NCBI GenBank assembly: GCA_024277695.1
Contig: JAJRUR010000060.1
Location: forward strand, 1-34,120
DNA: 34,120 nt
Reading direction: 5' to 3'
From: Bacteroidota bacterium
Lineage (GTDB): Bacteria; Bacteroidota; Bacteroidia; Chitinophagales; Saprospiraceae
Shown piece after piece: positions 16,026 to 24,234 of this stretch (position 1 is its first letter; each line of letters begins with the position of its first letter). Under the pieces are notes generated by a model, which searched no databases, was not told the origin of the DNA, and saw only the letters and a program-made list of their open reading frames with translations. Made by a program: the position numbers and the translations under genes.

Positions 16026-16676
16026 ATGGTACACAATCTTTCGGAGCAGCAGTCTATAGTTAATCATTTTATGGCACAGTTGCGCGATGCAGAATATCAG
16101 AAGAGTCGCAATTTATTTCGGAATAATCTGCGACGATTGGGTCAGATATTTGCATATGAGATCGGTAAGAGAGTGGACTATGCAGCTCAGTCGATTCAAT
16201 CACCTTTGGGGTCGCTGGACGTTCCTGTGATCAGCGATCGGATAGTACTAGCGACGGTATTGAGAGCGGGGCTTCCGATGTATGAGGGATTGTTGAGTTT
16301 TTTTGATGATGCGGATAGTGCGTTTATAGCATCATACCGCAAGCATCACGGTGATGGTAGCTTGGAGATCAACATGGAGTACATGACTTGTCCTGCGATG
16401 GGTGGCACGGTATTGATTTTGGCAGATCCGATGATAGCAACAGGTAAGTCCATCAGTAGTGCGCTGGATGCTGTCATAAGATTGGGTGTACCGAAGAAAA
16501 TACATATAGTCTGTGCTGTAGCTTCTAAAGCAGGTATTGATCATATTAGTCGATTGTATCCGGAAGCGGATATATGGGCAGCGGCTATAGATGAGGAACT
16601 TACTGCCAAGGCGTATATCGTACCGGGTTTGGGCGATGCCGGCGATTTGGCGTTTGGATCTAAATCTCAATCATAG
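16026..16676 (+). CDS. upp: Uracil phosphoribosyltransferase
   Basis: This 216-residue protein is the pyrimidine salvage enzyme that makes UMP from uracil and PRPP in the cytoplasm. Key family segments are present: VLRAGLPMYEGLL, the PRPP-binding loop LADPMIATGKSI (the usual form is DPM-x-ATG-x-S), and the uracil-binding VPGLGDAGDLAFGS near the C-terminus. Length agrees with the 205-215 residues usual for Upp. It is followed after 11 bp by a sodium/solute symporter gene. Linkage of upp to a transporter suggests a salvage or uptake pair, but the transporter family does not prove a nucleobase substrate. Confidence 0.95.
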   Translation: MVHNLSEQQSIVNHFMAQLRDAEYQKSRNLFRNNLRRLGQIFAYEIGKRVDYAAQSIQSPLGSLDVPVISDRIVLATVLRAGLPMYEGLLSFFDDADSAFIASYRKHHGDGSLEINMEYMTCPAMGGTVLILADPMIATGKSISSALDAVIRLGVPKKIHIVCAVASKAGIDHISRLYPEADIWAAAIDEELTAKAYIVPGLGDAGDLAFGSKSQS

Positions 16677-16687
16677 ATATCTGGAAG

Positions 16688-18184
16688 ATGGAGCATATAT
16701 TGAGTCCAACTTGGATATTGGTTGTCGTCCTGAGTTATTTTGTTTTATTGTTCGTGATATCGGAGATTACGGGACGTAAGTCAGGAAATGAGGATTTTTA
16801 TTTGGCTGGTCGTAAGTCTCCCTGGTATGTTGTTGCTTTTGGGATGATCGGAGCAAGTTTGTCGGGAGTTACTTTTATATCTGTACCCGGCTGGGTGGAG
16901 TCTCAGCAGTTTGGTTATATGCAGATGGTTCTGGGATATTTGCTTGGTTATTTTTTGATAGCTACGGTGTTGCTTCCTTTGTATTATCGATTGCAGTTGA
17001 CATCGATATATAGTTATTTACATCAACGTATAGGTATAGCGTCGTACAAGACAGGGGCATCTTATTTTTTGCTTTCACGTGTGGTAGGTGCAGCATTTAG
17101 ACTTTATTTGGTGGCGATAGTTCTACAACAATTTGTGACAGATCACTACGGTATTCCATTTTGGGCTACGGTGCTGATTACTATTGTATTGATTTGGGTA
17201 TATACTTTCCGAGGGGGGATCAAAACCATCATTTGGACAGATACACTGCAGACTGCGTCGATGCTTTTGGCTTTGGGGCTAAGTATATGGATGATCGGAC
17301 AGGCGATGGATCTCAGTCCCTCAGCTTATTGGGATCGAGTGATGGGTAGTGATTATAGCAGGATGTTTTTTTTTGATGGTGGTTGGACAAGTGACAAGAA
17401 TTTTATCAAGCGGTTTTTGGCAGGAGCATCGATTGCAATAGTGATGACAGGATTGGATCAGGATATGATGCAAAAGAATCTCAGTATGCGTACGCTCAAG
17501 GATGCTCAAAAGAACATGTTTTGGTTTAGTATCGTCTTGGTGTTCGTTAATTTTTTCTTTTTGTTTTTGGGTGCATCGCTTTATCTTTTTGCTGCGGATA
17601 AGGGGATCTCTATACCAACAGATGTAGTACAAGGCAAAGAAGTATTGCGGACAGATTTGCTCTATCCTACGATTGCGATCAAGCATTTGTCTCCCGTTGT
17701 GGGTTTGACATTTGTGATTGGACTTATAGCAGCAGCTTATTCGAGTGCGGACTCGGCGCTGACTTCACTTACGACTTCATTTTGTGTGGATATACTGGGT
17801 ATAGAGCGCAAAGGCTGGTCAGAAGACCACAAGAAGAAGACACGCTGGATCGTGCATTTTTTGATTTCGTTGCTTCTTTTTGCAGTGATCTTGGTATTTA
17901 GGGCCATCAATGATGGGGCAGTTATAGCCAAAATATTTCAGATTGCCGGATATACTTATGGCCCGATATTAGGCTTATATCTATTTGGTATGTTTACGAG
18001 CAGGACTATTCGTGATCAACTGGTGCCCTTGATCTGCTTGATGGCACCGATAGTGACCTATTTGATCAATGTGTATTCTGAAGATTGGTTATTTGGTTAT
18101 AAATTTGGATTTGAGTTATTACTGCTCAATGGTTTTTTGACCTGGTCAGGCTTGATGATTTTTTCTAAGAAGGCTCAAAACTGA
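16688..18184 (+). CDS. Sodium:solute symporter (SSS) family transporter
   Basis: This 498-residue inner-membrane protein has about 13 hydrophobic helices. Family signatures include SGNEDFYLAGRKSPWY near the first loop, GASLSGVTFISVPG in the first broken helix and YSSADSALTSLTTSFCVDI in the Na+-binding helix 8 region. The SSS family couples sodium to uptake of sugars, amino acids, vitamins or other small molecules. The Bacteroidota subgroup with this FYLAGRKSPWY pattern is widespread and mostly of unknown substrate. The gene starts 11 bp after upp and is probably co-transcribed. A convergent operon begins 258 bp away. Confidence 0.92.
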   Translation: MEHILSPTWILVVVLSYFVLLFVISEITGRKSGNEDFYLAGRKSPWYVVAFGMIGASLSGVTFISVPGWVESQQFGYMQMVLGYLLGYFLIATVLLPLYYRLQLTSIYSYLHQRIGIASYKTGASYFLLSRVVGAAFRLYLVAIVLQQFVTDHYGIPFWATVLITIVLIWVYTFRGGIKTIIWTDTLQTASMLLALGLSIWMIGQAMDLSPSAYWDRVMGSDYSRMFFFDGGWTSDKNFIKRFLAGASIAIVMTGLDQDMMQKNLSMRTLKDAQKNMFWFSIVLVFVNFFFLFLGASLYLFAADKGISIPTDVVQGKEVLRTDLLYPTIAIKHLSPVVGLTFVIGLIAAAYSSADSALTSLTTSFCVDILGIERKGWSEDHKKKTRWIVHFLISLLLFAVILVFRAINDGAVIAKIFQIAGYTYGPILGLYLFGMFTSRTIRDQLVPLICLMAPIVTYLINVYSEDWLFGYKFGFELLLLNGFLTWSGLMIFSKKAQN

Positions 18185-18293
18185 CTAGTTTTCTATTAGA
18201 CAAATACTCGTTTTGTCACTTAAGATTTTCTTATAATTTTTTAAAAATACTGATAATGAGTTATATATAAATAACTAAAATATCTAATAGGTC

Positions 18294-18310
18294 TAATTTC
18301 GTCGAAATTA
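18294..18310. repeat. 17-bp perfect dyad TAATTTCG-T-CGAAATTA
   Basis: Two 8-bp arms surround a single central base in the 258-bp spacer between two convergent genes. The one-base centre makes an RNA terminator hairpin unlikely, and no T tract follows directly. A protein-binding site is possible. Nothing else recognisable was seen in this spacer. Confidence 0.45.
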
Positions 18311-18442
18311 TATTTTATAACATCGAGCCCCTTTTATCCCAGAAGGCTCTATAAAATTATGCAGCTAAAGAATCCGTCCAAGCAGTCATTGCAGACCAAT
18401 CTCAACTAAAAATTTTTTATTATGAAAAGAGGGGGGGATTTC

Positions 18443-19597
18443 TTAGAGTTTTAGCCACATCTCGGGGTTGAGTTTTTGTTGATTTTTCCAGAGTTCGAAG
18501 TGCAAAACATTTTCGTCAGATTTAGGTAGTTGGCCTATGACTTGGGTAGTGAGTACTTGGTCACCGAGATGGACACTTACGGAGGAGAGTTTGCTATAGA
18601 CACTATAATAGTATCCGTGTTGGATGATGACGGCTATTCCGGCAGCCGGTATTTGTTGGATACTGAGTACTGTTCCGTCGAAGATAGCTTTGACCTGAGT
18701 ATCTGCTTCTGAAGCGAGATCAACGCCGTTATTAAATATTTTTATGCCGGGCAGTAGAGGGTGGGACTGTTCACCGAATGGAGATACGATAACGGATGCA
18801 TCTAGGGGTGGTCTGAAAAGGCCTTGGTTTTCTTCAAAATTGTCGGATAATTTGATATCTATTTTTTTGTCTGAATTATTTTTTATAGCCTCGATGATTT
18901 TATGTTGCAGGAGGGCTCTAGCTTTTTTTTGACTTGTGATTTGTTTAGATATTTTCTTTTTATTTTTCTGTGCTTTTTTTAATTGTGTATTGAATTCTTT
19001 TTTTTGTTCAGTGAGTTTCTTTTTTTGTTTTTTTAAGGTTTGGAGTTCGGATTGATTTGTAAGTAGTAAGCTATTATGATGGTTTTGGAGGCTGTCTAAT
19101 TGATTGGACAATTCTTTGAGTTGTTCTAACATATTTTTTGTGCGTGTGTGGTATTGGTTGACATAGAGGTTTTGTAAGATTTTGGAGTTTGGGTTGATTA
19201 GAGTTGTATTGATTTTATTTTTGTTTTTGAGCCGATGCATATAAAGGCTATTGATGCGTTGGTCAAAGTTTTGGCGGATGTCTGTGGATTTTTTTTGCGT
19301 GTATTGTAGTTCGCTGATATATTGTCGGAGGAGTTCTTTGTTGATTTTTATTTTATCTTGTCTGAGTTGGAGGAGATGTTCTTGGGTTTTTAGTTTTTGT
19401 TGGATATTGAGCAGTTTGCCGGATGTTTTTTTGATAATTTTTGTGTATTTTTTGATTTTATTTTGGGACTGACGGATTTGTTGGTCGAGTTGATTTTGTT
19501 GGGCTTTTAGTTTGTCGATTTGGGACTGTGCGTTTCCGGAGAAGTGGAGGAAGAGCAAGAAGAGTACTATCCAATAAGAAGAGTTATATCTTTTCAT
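18443..19597 (-). CDS. EnvC-like coiled-coil protein with degenerate LytM (M23) domain
   Basis: This 384-residue protein has a signal peptide (MKRYNSSYWIVLFLLFLHFSGNAQ). A long K/Q/N-rich coiled coil follows (about 25-230), then a C-terminal M23/LytM domain (about 262-380; RPPLDASVIVSPFGEQSHP to LNPEMWLKL). The canonical first-ligand motif H-x-G-x-D is replaced by N-N-G-V-D, while LHFELW keeps a later His. Loss of a zinc ligand points to a non-catalytic LytM domain, as in E. coli EnvC, which activates septal amidases. Bacteroidota homologues often share this form. Its start overlaps the end of the DUF4292 gene by 14 bp, so it is the last gene of a three-gene envelope operon. The low-complexity coiled coil is strongly A-rich on the coding strand. 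Confidence 0.9.
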   Translation of the reverse strand: MKRYNSSYWIVLFLLFLHFSGNAQSQIDKLKAQQNQLDQQIRQSQNKIKKYTKIIKKTSGKLLNIQQKLKTQEHLLQLRQDKIKINKELLRQYISELQYTQKKSTDIRQNFDQRINSLYMHRLKNKNKINTTLINPNSKILQNLYVNQYHTRTKNMLEQLKELSNQLDSLQNHHNSLLLTNQSELQTLKKQKKKLTEQKKEFNTQLKKAQKNKKKISKQITSQKKARALLQHKIIEAIKNNSDKKIDIKLSDNFEENQGLFRPPLDASVIVSPFGEQSHPLLPGIKIFNNGVDLASEADTQVKAIFDGTVLSIQQIPAAGIAVIIQHGYYYSVYSKLSSVSVHLGDQVLTTQVIGQLPKSDENVLHFELWKNQQKLNPEMWLKL

Positions 19598-20351
19598 AGT
19601 GATCGGGGATGCTAAAAGGAGTATTGGCAGGTTGATTGATCTTAGATTGAACGATTTTAAGTTCTAGGGTAGTCTGTGCTCCATTTTCTTCTATTGTTTG
19701 ATAGATTCTTTCGGTGGGGTAATAGAATGCATCGGACAGGAGCATATACTCTTTTTGACTTACTTGGAGTTGTCCTTTTTTAGGGTGTTTGAGTGTAAGT
19801 CGATCGATCAAATAATCTAGAGCTCTGAGGTGATGGTTGAGATGGATATTATCATGCGTGGTAGATAAATCGTATCCGGTGCTATCCATGCGGCTTTCAA
19901 ACTTGTGATCGGCGAATATAATCGGGTTGCCGATAAGTAGATTTTGTAATATTTTGAAGTCGAGGCGAATGCCATATTTGGTATAGAGTGATTTGAAGTG
20001 TTCTAGTTGGTAGGTTTTGTCGATGCGGTTGAGTACTTCGATGGACTCCGGGGTGATACGTGCTCTAAGGGCTTCGATGCCCAATTTTGTGACATTAAGC
20101 CATATGATGCTGTCTTTTTTTGAGCGGATACGAGCGGTTCCTCTGAGCGTTTGATAAGGGTCATCGTAGTGCAGTCGGACTTTCATACTGATCCAGTCAA
20201 AATCTTTGACTTGTTTCAAGAGTTGTTTGCTGAGAAACTCGGTAGATTGATCAGTGGGAGCGTGTGTTGCAGTCCATCTTTTGCTCGTCCTGCATTGGGT
20301 GAGTAGTATCAATATACTGAACAATAAACCGGTTCTGAACAATGCGTTCAT
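19584..20351 (-). CDS. DUF4292 family lipoprotein
   Basis: From the ATG at 20351 this 255-residue protein has a lipoprotein signal (ALFRTGLLFSILILLTQC, lipobox L-T-Q-C). The mature part has repeated beta-strand pairs such as WISMKVRLHYDDPYQTLRGT and DSIIWLNVTKLGIEALRARI, matching the DUF4292 family. That fold is related to LolA/LolB-type lipoprotein carriers, and an outer-membrane lipoprotein role is only inferred. A TTG at 20381 would add ten residues and overlap the TPR gene. The gene sits between the TPR gene (17-bp gap from this start) and the EnvC-like gene (14-bp overlap), an order conserved in Bacteroidota. Confidence 0.88.
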   Translation of the reverse strand: MNALFRTGLLFSILILLTQCRTSKRWTATHAPTDQSTEFLSKQLLKQVKDFDWISMKVRLHYDDPYQTLRGTARIRSKKDSIIWLNVTKLGIEALRARITPESIEVLNRIDKTYQLEHFKSLYTKYGIRLDFKILQNLLIGNPIIFADHKFESRMDSTGYDLSTTHDNIHLNHHLRALDYLIDRLTLKHPKKGQLQVSQKEYMLLSDAFYYPTERIYQTIEENGAQTTLELKIVQSKINQPANTPFSIPDHYEKI

Positions 20352-20367
20352 TATTTTATTAATTTGA

Positions 20368-22038
20368 TTATTTTTTTTCAAAAATCGATTGATATTTCAT
20401 TTGCTTGAGCTGAGTACTAAAATCGGCTACTACATTTTGAAATGCGCTGGGGTGTTGCTTGTTGATGGCTATGGCGAGATCCATAAATTGAGGTTCTATG
20501 AAGGATATTTTATTAAAGTAGGCGTTAAGAAAATCAGCTGCATCTTGGTAAGCATTCTTGCTATAGGCGAGTAGCGCTCGGGAATATTCATTGAGTTTTG
20601 GTATTGAGATAGCCGTCATGTTTTTTGGATTCGTCGATCGATAAATAAATCGGACTAATAAATTGGTCTGGTACTTGTCCAATTTGCTAACAATTTTATC
20701 CATTTCCTCATCATAAGATGTGTTGAGCCGCTTGGCTACTTGGAGTACCTCGATGTCTCGGAGCAGCTGCCGGTTTTTTCTGCCTATGATTCGAGCTTGT
20801 TGGAGAGCGGGATCTACCTGAGCATTTTGTTGGAGTTTATAAGCGCTTAGTGCTTCGAAGTAGTATAGTCTGGCTTTATTGGGGAAGTAATCCAGAGCGT
20901 TTTGGACTTGATTTTGTAGGGTATTCCAGTGATGGAGTTTGGCTAGAGTGTATAGATATTGTTCCCAGACGGTATAGACTTGTTTATTGAGCTCCAGAGT
21001 TTTTTTGTATGCTTCGAGTGCTCGACCGTATTGTCCGCTATAATAGTACACATCAGCAGCGATGGCATGGGCTTTGGCAGATTGGGGATGTGATTTTATG
21101 AGCAGTGTACTCAGTTGTGTCAGTTCTTTGCTGAGTTGTTCATCATAATGCTCGAGGAGACTTTGTAGTGGAGGTATCAGCGCTTTTACTTTGGTATCGA
21201 TATCTCCATTTGGGTCTAAGATGAGTGCTTTGAGTTTTTGGATTTTGGTAGAGTTATTTTGTTTGGGATTTTTTGTTTGGATATGCGCAAGATTTGCTCG
21301 AGCATCGTGTGGATCGAGAGAAAGGATTTTGTCGATTATTTTATTGTGTTTTGCTGTTTTGCCTATTTTTTGATAATTTGCTGCGAGCAGGTGTAGGATT
21401 TCTATATCTTTGGGGTAAACTTCAAGATATTTTTCCAGCTCGTTTATGGCATTTGTATGATCATCCGAACGGGTGTACAGATTGTATTTTTTTTGTGTGG
21501 TTTTTTTTTGTACTCCTGAAATGTTTTCGATTTGGTTATAGATATCAATAGCTTTTTGGTGTTGATGACCTTCGACGTATAGATAGGCGAGTCGCCACAT
21601 GAGTTCATGGGCGCCTTGGTACTTACGGAGATAATTTTGTAGACTGGCAGCGGCATCCAAGAAGTTGTTTTGGCGCTCAAAGAGGTCTATTTTGAACAGG
21701 TGGTACCATTCGTTATTGGGGTCTATACTGATGGCTTTATCGATGGCATCAAGGGCGTCTTGGTCCTGTTGTTTGGCGTGTAGGAGTCGGGCTATTTCGT
21801 ACCAAACATTGGGCAGGTTTCGTTTTTTGTCTACGAGCGATTGATATAGTTGGAGAGATTTGTCCACATTGCCAATAAGTTTTTCGCGACTGGCCTCGAT
21901 CATAGTATATTGGATGCTGAGTTCTTCTTCTGTGCGATAATGCTCTTGTGCGGCAGAAGTAATAGCTTGTGCATAGCCTCCGATCACTGCACCGAAGATA
22001 CAGAGCAAAGAGCAGAAAGATCTGGCGATTGTGTACAT
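20368..22038 (-). CDS. Periplasmic TPR-repeat protein
   Basis: From the ATG at 22038 this is a 556-residue protein with a signal peptide (MYTIARSFCSLLCIFGAVIGGYAQ) and many TPR units. Examples are KSLQLYQSLVDKKRNLPNVW, AIDKAISIDPNNEWYHLFKI, AINELEKYLEVYPKDIEILH and RALEAYKKTLELNKQVYTVW. TPR solenoids are protein-interaction scaffolds; no enzymatic domain is visible. It is the first gene of the TPR / DUF4292 / EnvC-like operon. A TTG at 22044 is an alternative start two codons earlier. A role in envelope assembly is inferred from the neighbours only. Confidence 0.88.
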   Translation of the reverse strand: MYTIARSFCSLLCIFGAVIGGYAQAITSAAQEHYRTEEELSIQYTMIEASREKLIGNVDKSLQLYQSLVDKKRNLPNVWYEIARLLHAKQQDQDALDAIDKAISIDPNNEWYHLFKIDLFERQNNFLDAAASLQNYLRKYQGAHELMWRLAYLYVEGHQHQKAIDIYNQIENISGVQKKTTQKKYNLYTRSDDHTNAINELEKYLEVYPKDIEILHLLAANYQKIGKTAKHNKIIDKILSLDPHDARANLAHIQTKNPKQNNSTKIQKLKALILDPNGDIDTKVKALIPPLQSLLEHYDEQLSKELTQLSTLLIKSHPQSAKAHAIAADVYYYSGQYGRALEAYKKTLELNKQVYTVWEQYLYTLAKLHHWNTLQNQVQNALDYFPNKARLYYFEALSAYKLQQNAQVDPALQQARIIGRKNRQLLRDIEVLQVAKRLNTSYDEEMDKIVSKLDKYQTNLLVRFIYRSTNPKNMTAISIPKLNEYSRALLAYSKNAYQDAADFLNAYFNKISFIEPQFMDLAIAINKQHPSAFQNVVADFSTQLKQMKYQSIFEKK

Positions 22039-22181
22039 AGTCAAATAGATTGATATAATTAATTACATAACTTGATTAGCCTTGCTTTAGTTTTTTGAGG
22101 AGGACAATTATTTTTGGTAGGCTTGCCGATATGCATGCTATGCTTGTGATATTAAAACGAAAATAGACACAATTGTTTTTA

Positions 22182-23615
22182 TTATTCGACGACGGTAATT
22201 TTCATCATATTGGCACGATATCTCTTGTAGAGGGGCATACTTCCGATATTGACAGCCAAATCCCCCGGCTTGAGTATTTGTTTTTGTTTGAGGATTCTGA
22301 CCACATCTTCGATAGTTTCGTCCGTACTGACAAATTTGTCGTAATAGTGGCATCGTACGCCCCAGACGATACTCAGCATGGAGAGTGTATCGGTCAGATC
22401 CGAAAAAATATGAATAGGTGTTTTGAATCGAAAACTAGATACTTTGAATGCTGTATATCCGGAGCTGGTCATACCGATGATGGCTTTGCACTTGAGTTCT
22501 GAGGCTGTTTTGGCAGTATTGAGGCAAAGGACATCAGACAAGAAGGTTTTGGAATTTGGCTCCGGGACAGCTCTAGTAGGACTGAGGTCAAAGACCAATT
22601 CTGCTTCATCTATGATGCTGGTCATGGCTTGTACTACTTTTGCAGGGTGTTTTCCGACGGATGTTTCTGCACTGAGCATCAGGCAGTCTGTGCCATCCAG
22701 CACGGCATTGGCCACGTCGGTGATTTCGGCACGGGTGGGGCTGGGGTTATCTATCATACTTTCCATCATTTGTGTTGCGACCACTACCGGTTTAGAGGCT
22801 TGTAGGCATCTTCTAATAATATCTTTTTGGATGATAGGCAGGCGCTCCATCGGGACTTCGACGGCGAGATCTCCTCGTGCGATCATGATAGCATCAGCTA
22901 AGTGGATGATTTGGTCGATATGCGCCAGGGCTTCGGGTTTTTCGATTTTTGCCATAACACGAGCCGGATGTCCGTTTTGTCGTAAAATCTTTATAAGATC
23001 AGCAACATCATCGGGTGATCGGACAAAAGAAAGAGCAATCCACTGTATGGGCTGTTGGAATAAAAATTCCAAGTCCTTCAGGTCTTTATCCGTCAGAGAA
23101 GGAAGAGAAATATTGGTATCCGGGAGATTTACACCTTTATTGGAGCTCAAGATACCTCCATAGATAGTCTTGAGCTTGACGGTATCGATTTTGTTAGTTT
23201 CTACGACTTCGAAGATGAGTTTGCCGTCATCGATCAATATACGGTCTCCTGTTTGTACATCTTGGGCAAATTGTGCATAATTCATATAAATCTGCTTAAT
23301 CGTCCCTATGCACTCTTTATTGACAAAAGTCAGAACATCGCCGGGGTTGAGCTCCAATTTATTATTTTTTATCGATCCGATACGGAGCTTGGGTCCTTGC
23401 AGGTCAGCGATGATGCCTATATGTAGATTTTGTTCTGAGTTGATCTGTCGTATACTTTCTATAACTTGCTGATGATCAGCATGGTTTCCGTGCGAAAAAT
23501 TGAGTCGAAAGGCATCTACTCCGGCTCGGACTAGCTCCTCGAGTTTTTCTTTTTTACTACAAGCAGGTCCTACAGTAGCAATGATTTTAGAACGTTGGTG
23601 CGATAATATTTCCAT
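22182..23615 (-). CDS. pyk: Pyruvate kinase
   Basis: This 477-residue glycolytic enzyme converts phosphoenolpyruvate and ADP to pyruvate and ATP. Family motifs are all present: N-terminal RSKIIATVGPACS, FRLNFSHG, catalytic lysine region MAKIEKPEAL, metal-binding MIARGDLAVEVPMERLPI, and DCLMLSAETSVGKHP. The C-terminal allosteric domain is complete (TASELKCKAIIGMTSSGYTA). Length matches bacterial type II pyruvate kinase. A minus-strand -7 element at 23681-23688 lies 66 bp upstream, giving a leader of about 60 nt. It is a single-gene unit, separate from the downstream TPR operon by a 143-bp spacer. Confidence 0.97.
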   Translation of the reverse strand: MEILSHQRSKIIATVGPACSKKEKLEELVRAGVDAFRLNFSHGNHADHQQVIESIRQINSEQNLHIGIIADLQGPKLRIGSIKNNKLELNPGDVLTFVNKECIGTIKQIYMNYAQFAQDVQTGDRILIDDGKLIFEVVETNKIDTVKLKTIYGGILSSNKGVNLPDTNISLPSLTDKDLKDLEFLFQQPIQWIALSFVRSPDDVADLIKILRQNGHPARVMAKIEKPEALAHIDQIIHLADAIMIARGDLAVEVPMERLPIIQKDIIRRCLQASKPVVVATQMMESMIDNPSPTRAEITDVANAVLDGTDCLMLSAETSVGKHPAKVVQAMTSIIDEAELVFDLSPTRAVPEPNSKTFLSDVLCLNTAKTASELKCKAIIGMTSSGYTAFKVSSFRFKTPIHIFSDLTDTLSMLSIVWGVRCHYYDKFVSTDETIEDVVRILKQKQILKPGDLAVNIGSMPLYKRYRANMMKITVVE

Positions 23616-23680
23616 GGGATTGGAACTTTTTAATGAGTGCTAAGATTGTACTAGCTGTTATGTGATATGCAGCTCGGAGG

Positions 23681-23688
23681 CAAAGATA
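23681..23688 (-). promoter_or_regulatory. Candidate -7 element for pyk
   Basis: The minus strand reads TATCTTTG, an exact TAnnTTTG match, 66 bp before the pyk ATG. No -33 TTG at standard spacing is seen. Confidence 0.45.
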
Positions 23689-23761
23689 CTATTTCTGCAT
23701 TTGAACTTTATGCAGAATAAGAATTTATGCCACTAAAGGGCACGAATATCGGATAACGGGT

Positions 23762-23769
23762 TATATTTG
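23762..23769 (+). promoter_or_regulatory. Candidate -7 element for acpP
   Basis: TATATTTG is an exact TAnnTTTG match, ending 31 bp before the acpP ATG at 23801. No TTG lies at the standard -33 distance. Together with the pyk element it places two divergent promoters in a spacer of under 190 bp. Confidence 0.5.
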
Positions 23770-23800
23770 CATTTTTAAAAACAAAAAAATTTATTTGACT

Positions 23801-24037
23801 ATGTCTGACATTACAGAAAAAGTTACCGCCATTATTGTGGACAAATTAGGAGTAGAAGAAGCAGAAGTTAAAGCGGAAGCGAGCTTTACGAACGATTTAG
23901 GAGCGGATTCGCTCGATACCGTAGAGCTCATCATGGAATTTGAAAAAGAATTCGATATCTCAATTCCCGACGAAAAAGCAGAGCAGATCCAAACTGTTGG
24001 AGATGCTATTCGATTTTTAGAAGAGGCTTTGGGTTAG
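23801..24037 (+). CDS. acpP: Acyl carrier protein
   Basis: From the ATG at 23801 this is a 78-residue acidic protein, the carrier of growing acyl chains in type II fatty acid synthesis. The 4'-phosphopantetheine attachment serine is in GADSLDTVEL. The surrounding FTNDLGADSLD and FDISIPDEKAEQIQTVGDAI are typical of AcpP. A TTG at 23795 would add two residues and is not needed. It has its own promoter element and is followed by a strong terminator, so it may be expressed far above the fabF/rnc genes downstream. Confidence 0.97.
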   Translation: MSDITEKVTAIIVDKLGVEEAEVKAEASFTNDLGADSLDTVELIMEFEKEFDISIPDEKAEQIQTVGDAIRFLEEALG

Positions 24038-24059
24038 AAAAGAACTTGATTTTTCTGAG

Positions 24060-24091
24060 AGCCACATATCATTTGATGTGTGGCTTTTTTT
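24060..24091 (+). terminator. Rho-independent terminator after acpP
   Basis: AGCCACATATC (24060-24070) pairs with GATGTGTGGCT (24075-24085) around the tetraloop ATTT, with one G-T pair in an 11-bp stem. A run of seven T (24085-24091) follows directly. It starts 22 bp after the acpP stop codon. Confidence 0.93.
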
Positions 24092-24234
24092 ATAAGAGAC
24101 ATCCCCCGATTAGGGCTTTAAGGATAGATTGAAGGAACTGAGCAATGAGACAAAAAACAATAAATCACACGAAATAGGGCTCAACATAAGCCGAAAATTA
24201 TATAAATTGCGGACATAAATCTTGAAAAACATAT

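Noticed and set aside
22423..23163. Plus-strand frame of 246 codons
   Set aside because: Antisense to pyk, which is complete and certain.
23700..23735. Repeated TTTATGC words resembling a dif-like site
   Set aside because: The two words are direct rather than inverted and no 11-6-11 XerC/XerD arm layout could be made out.
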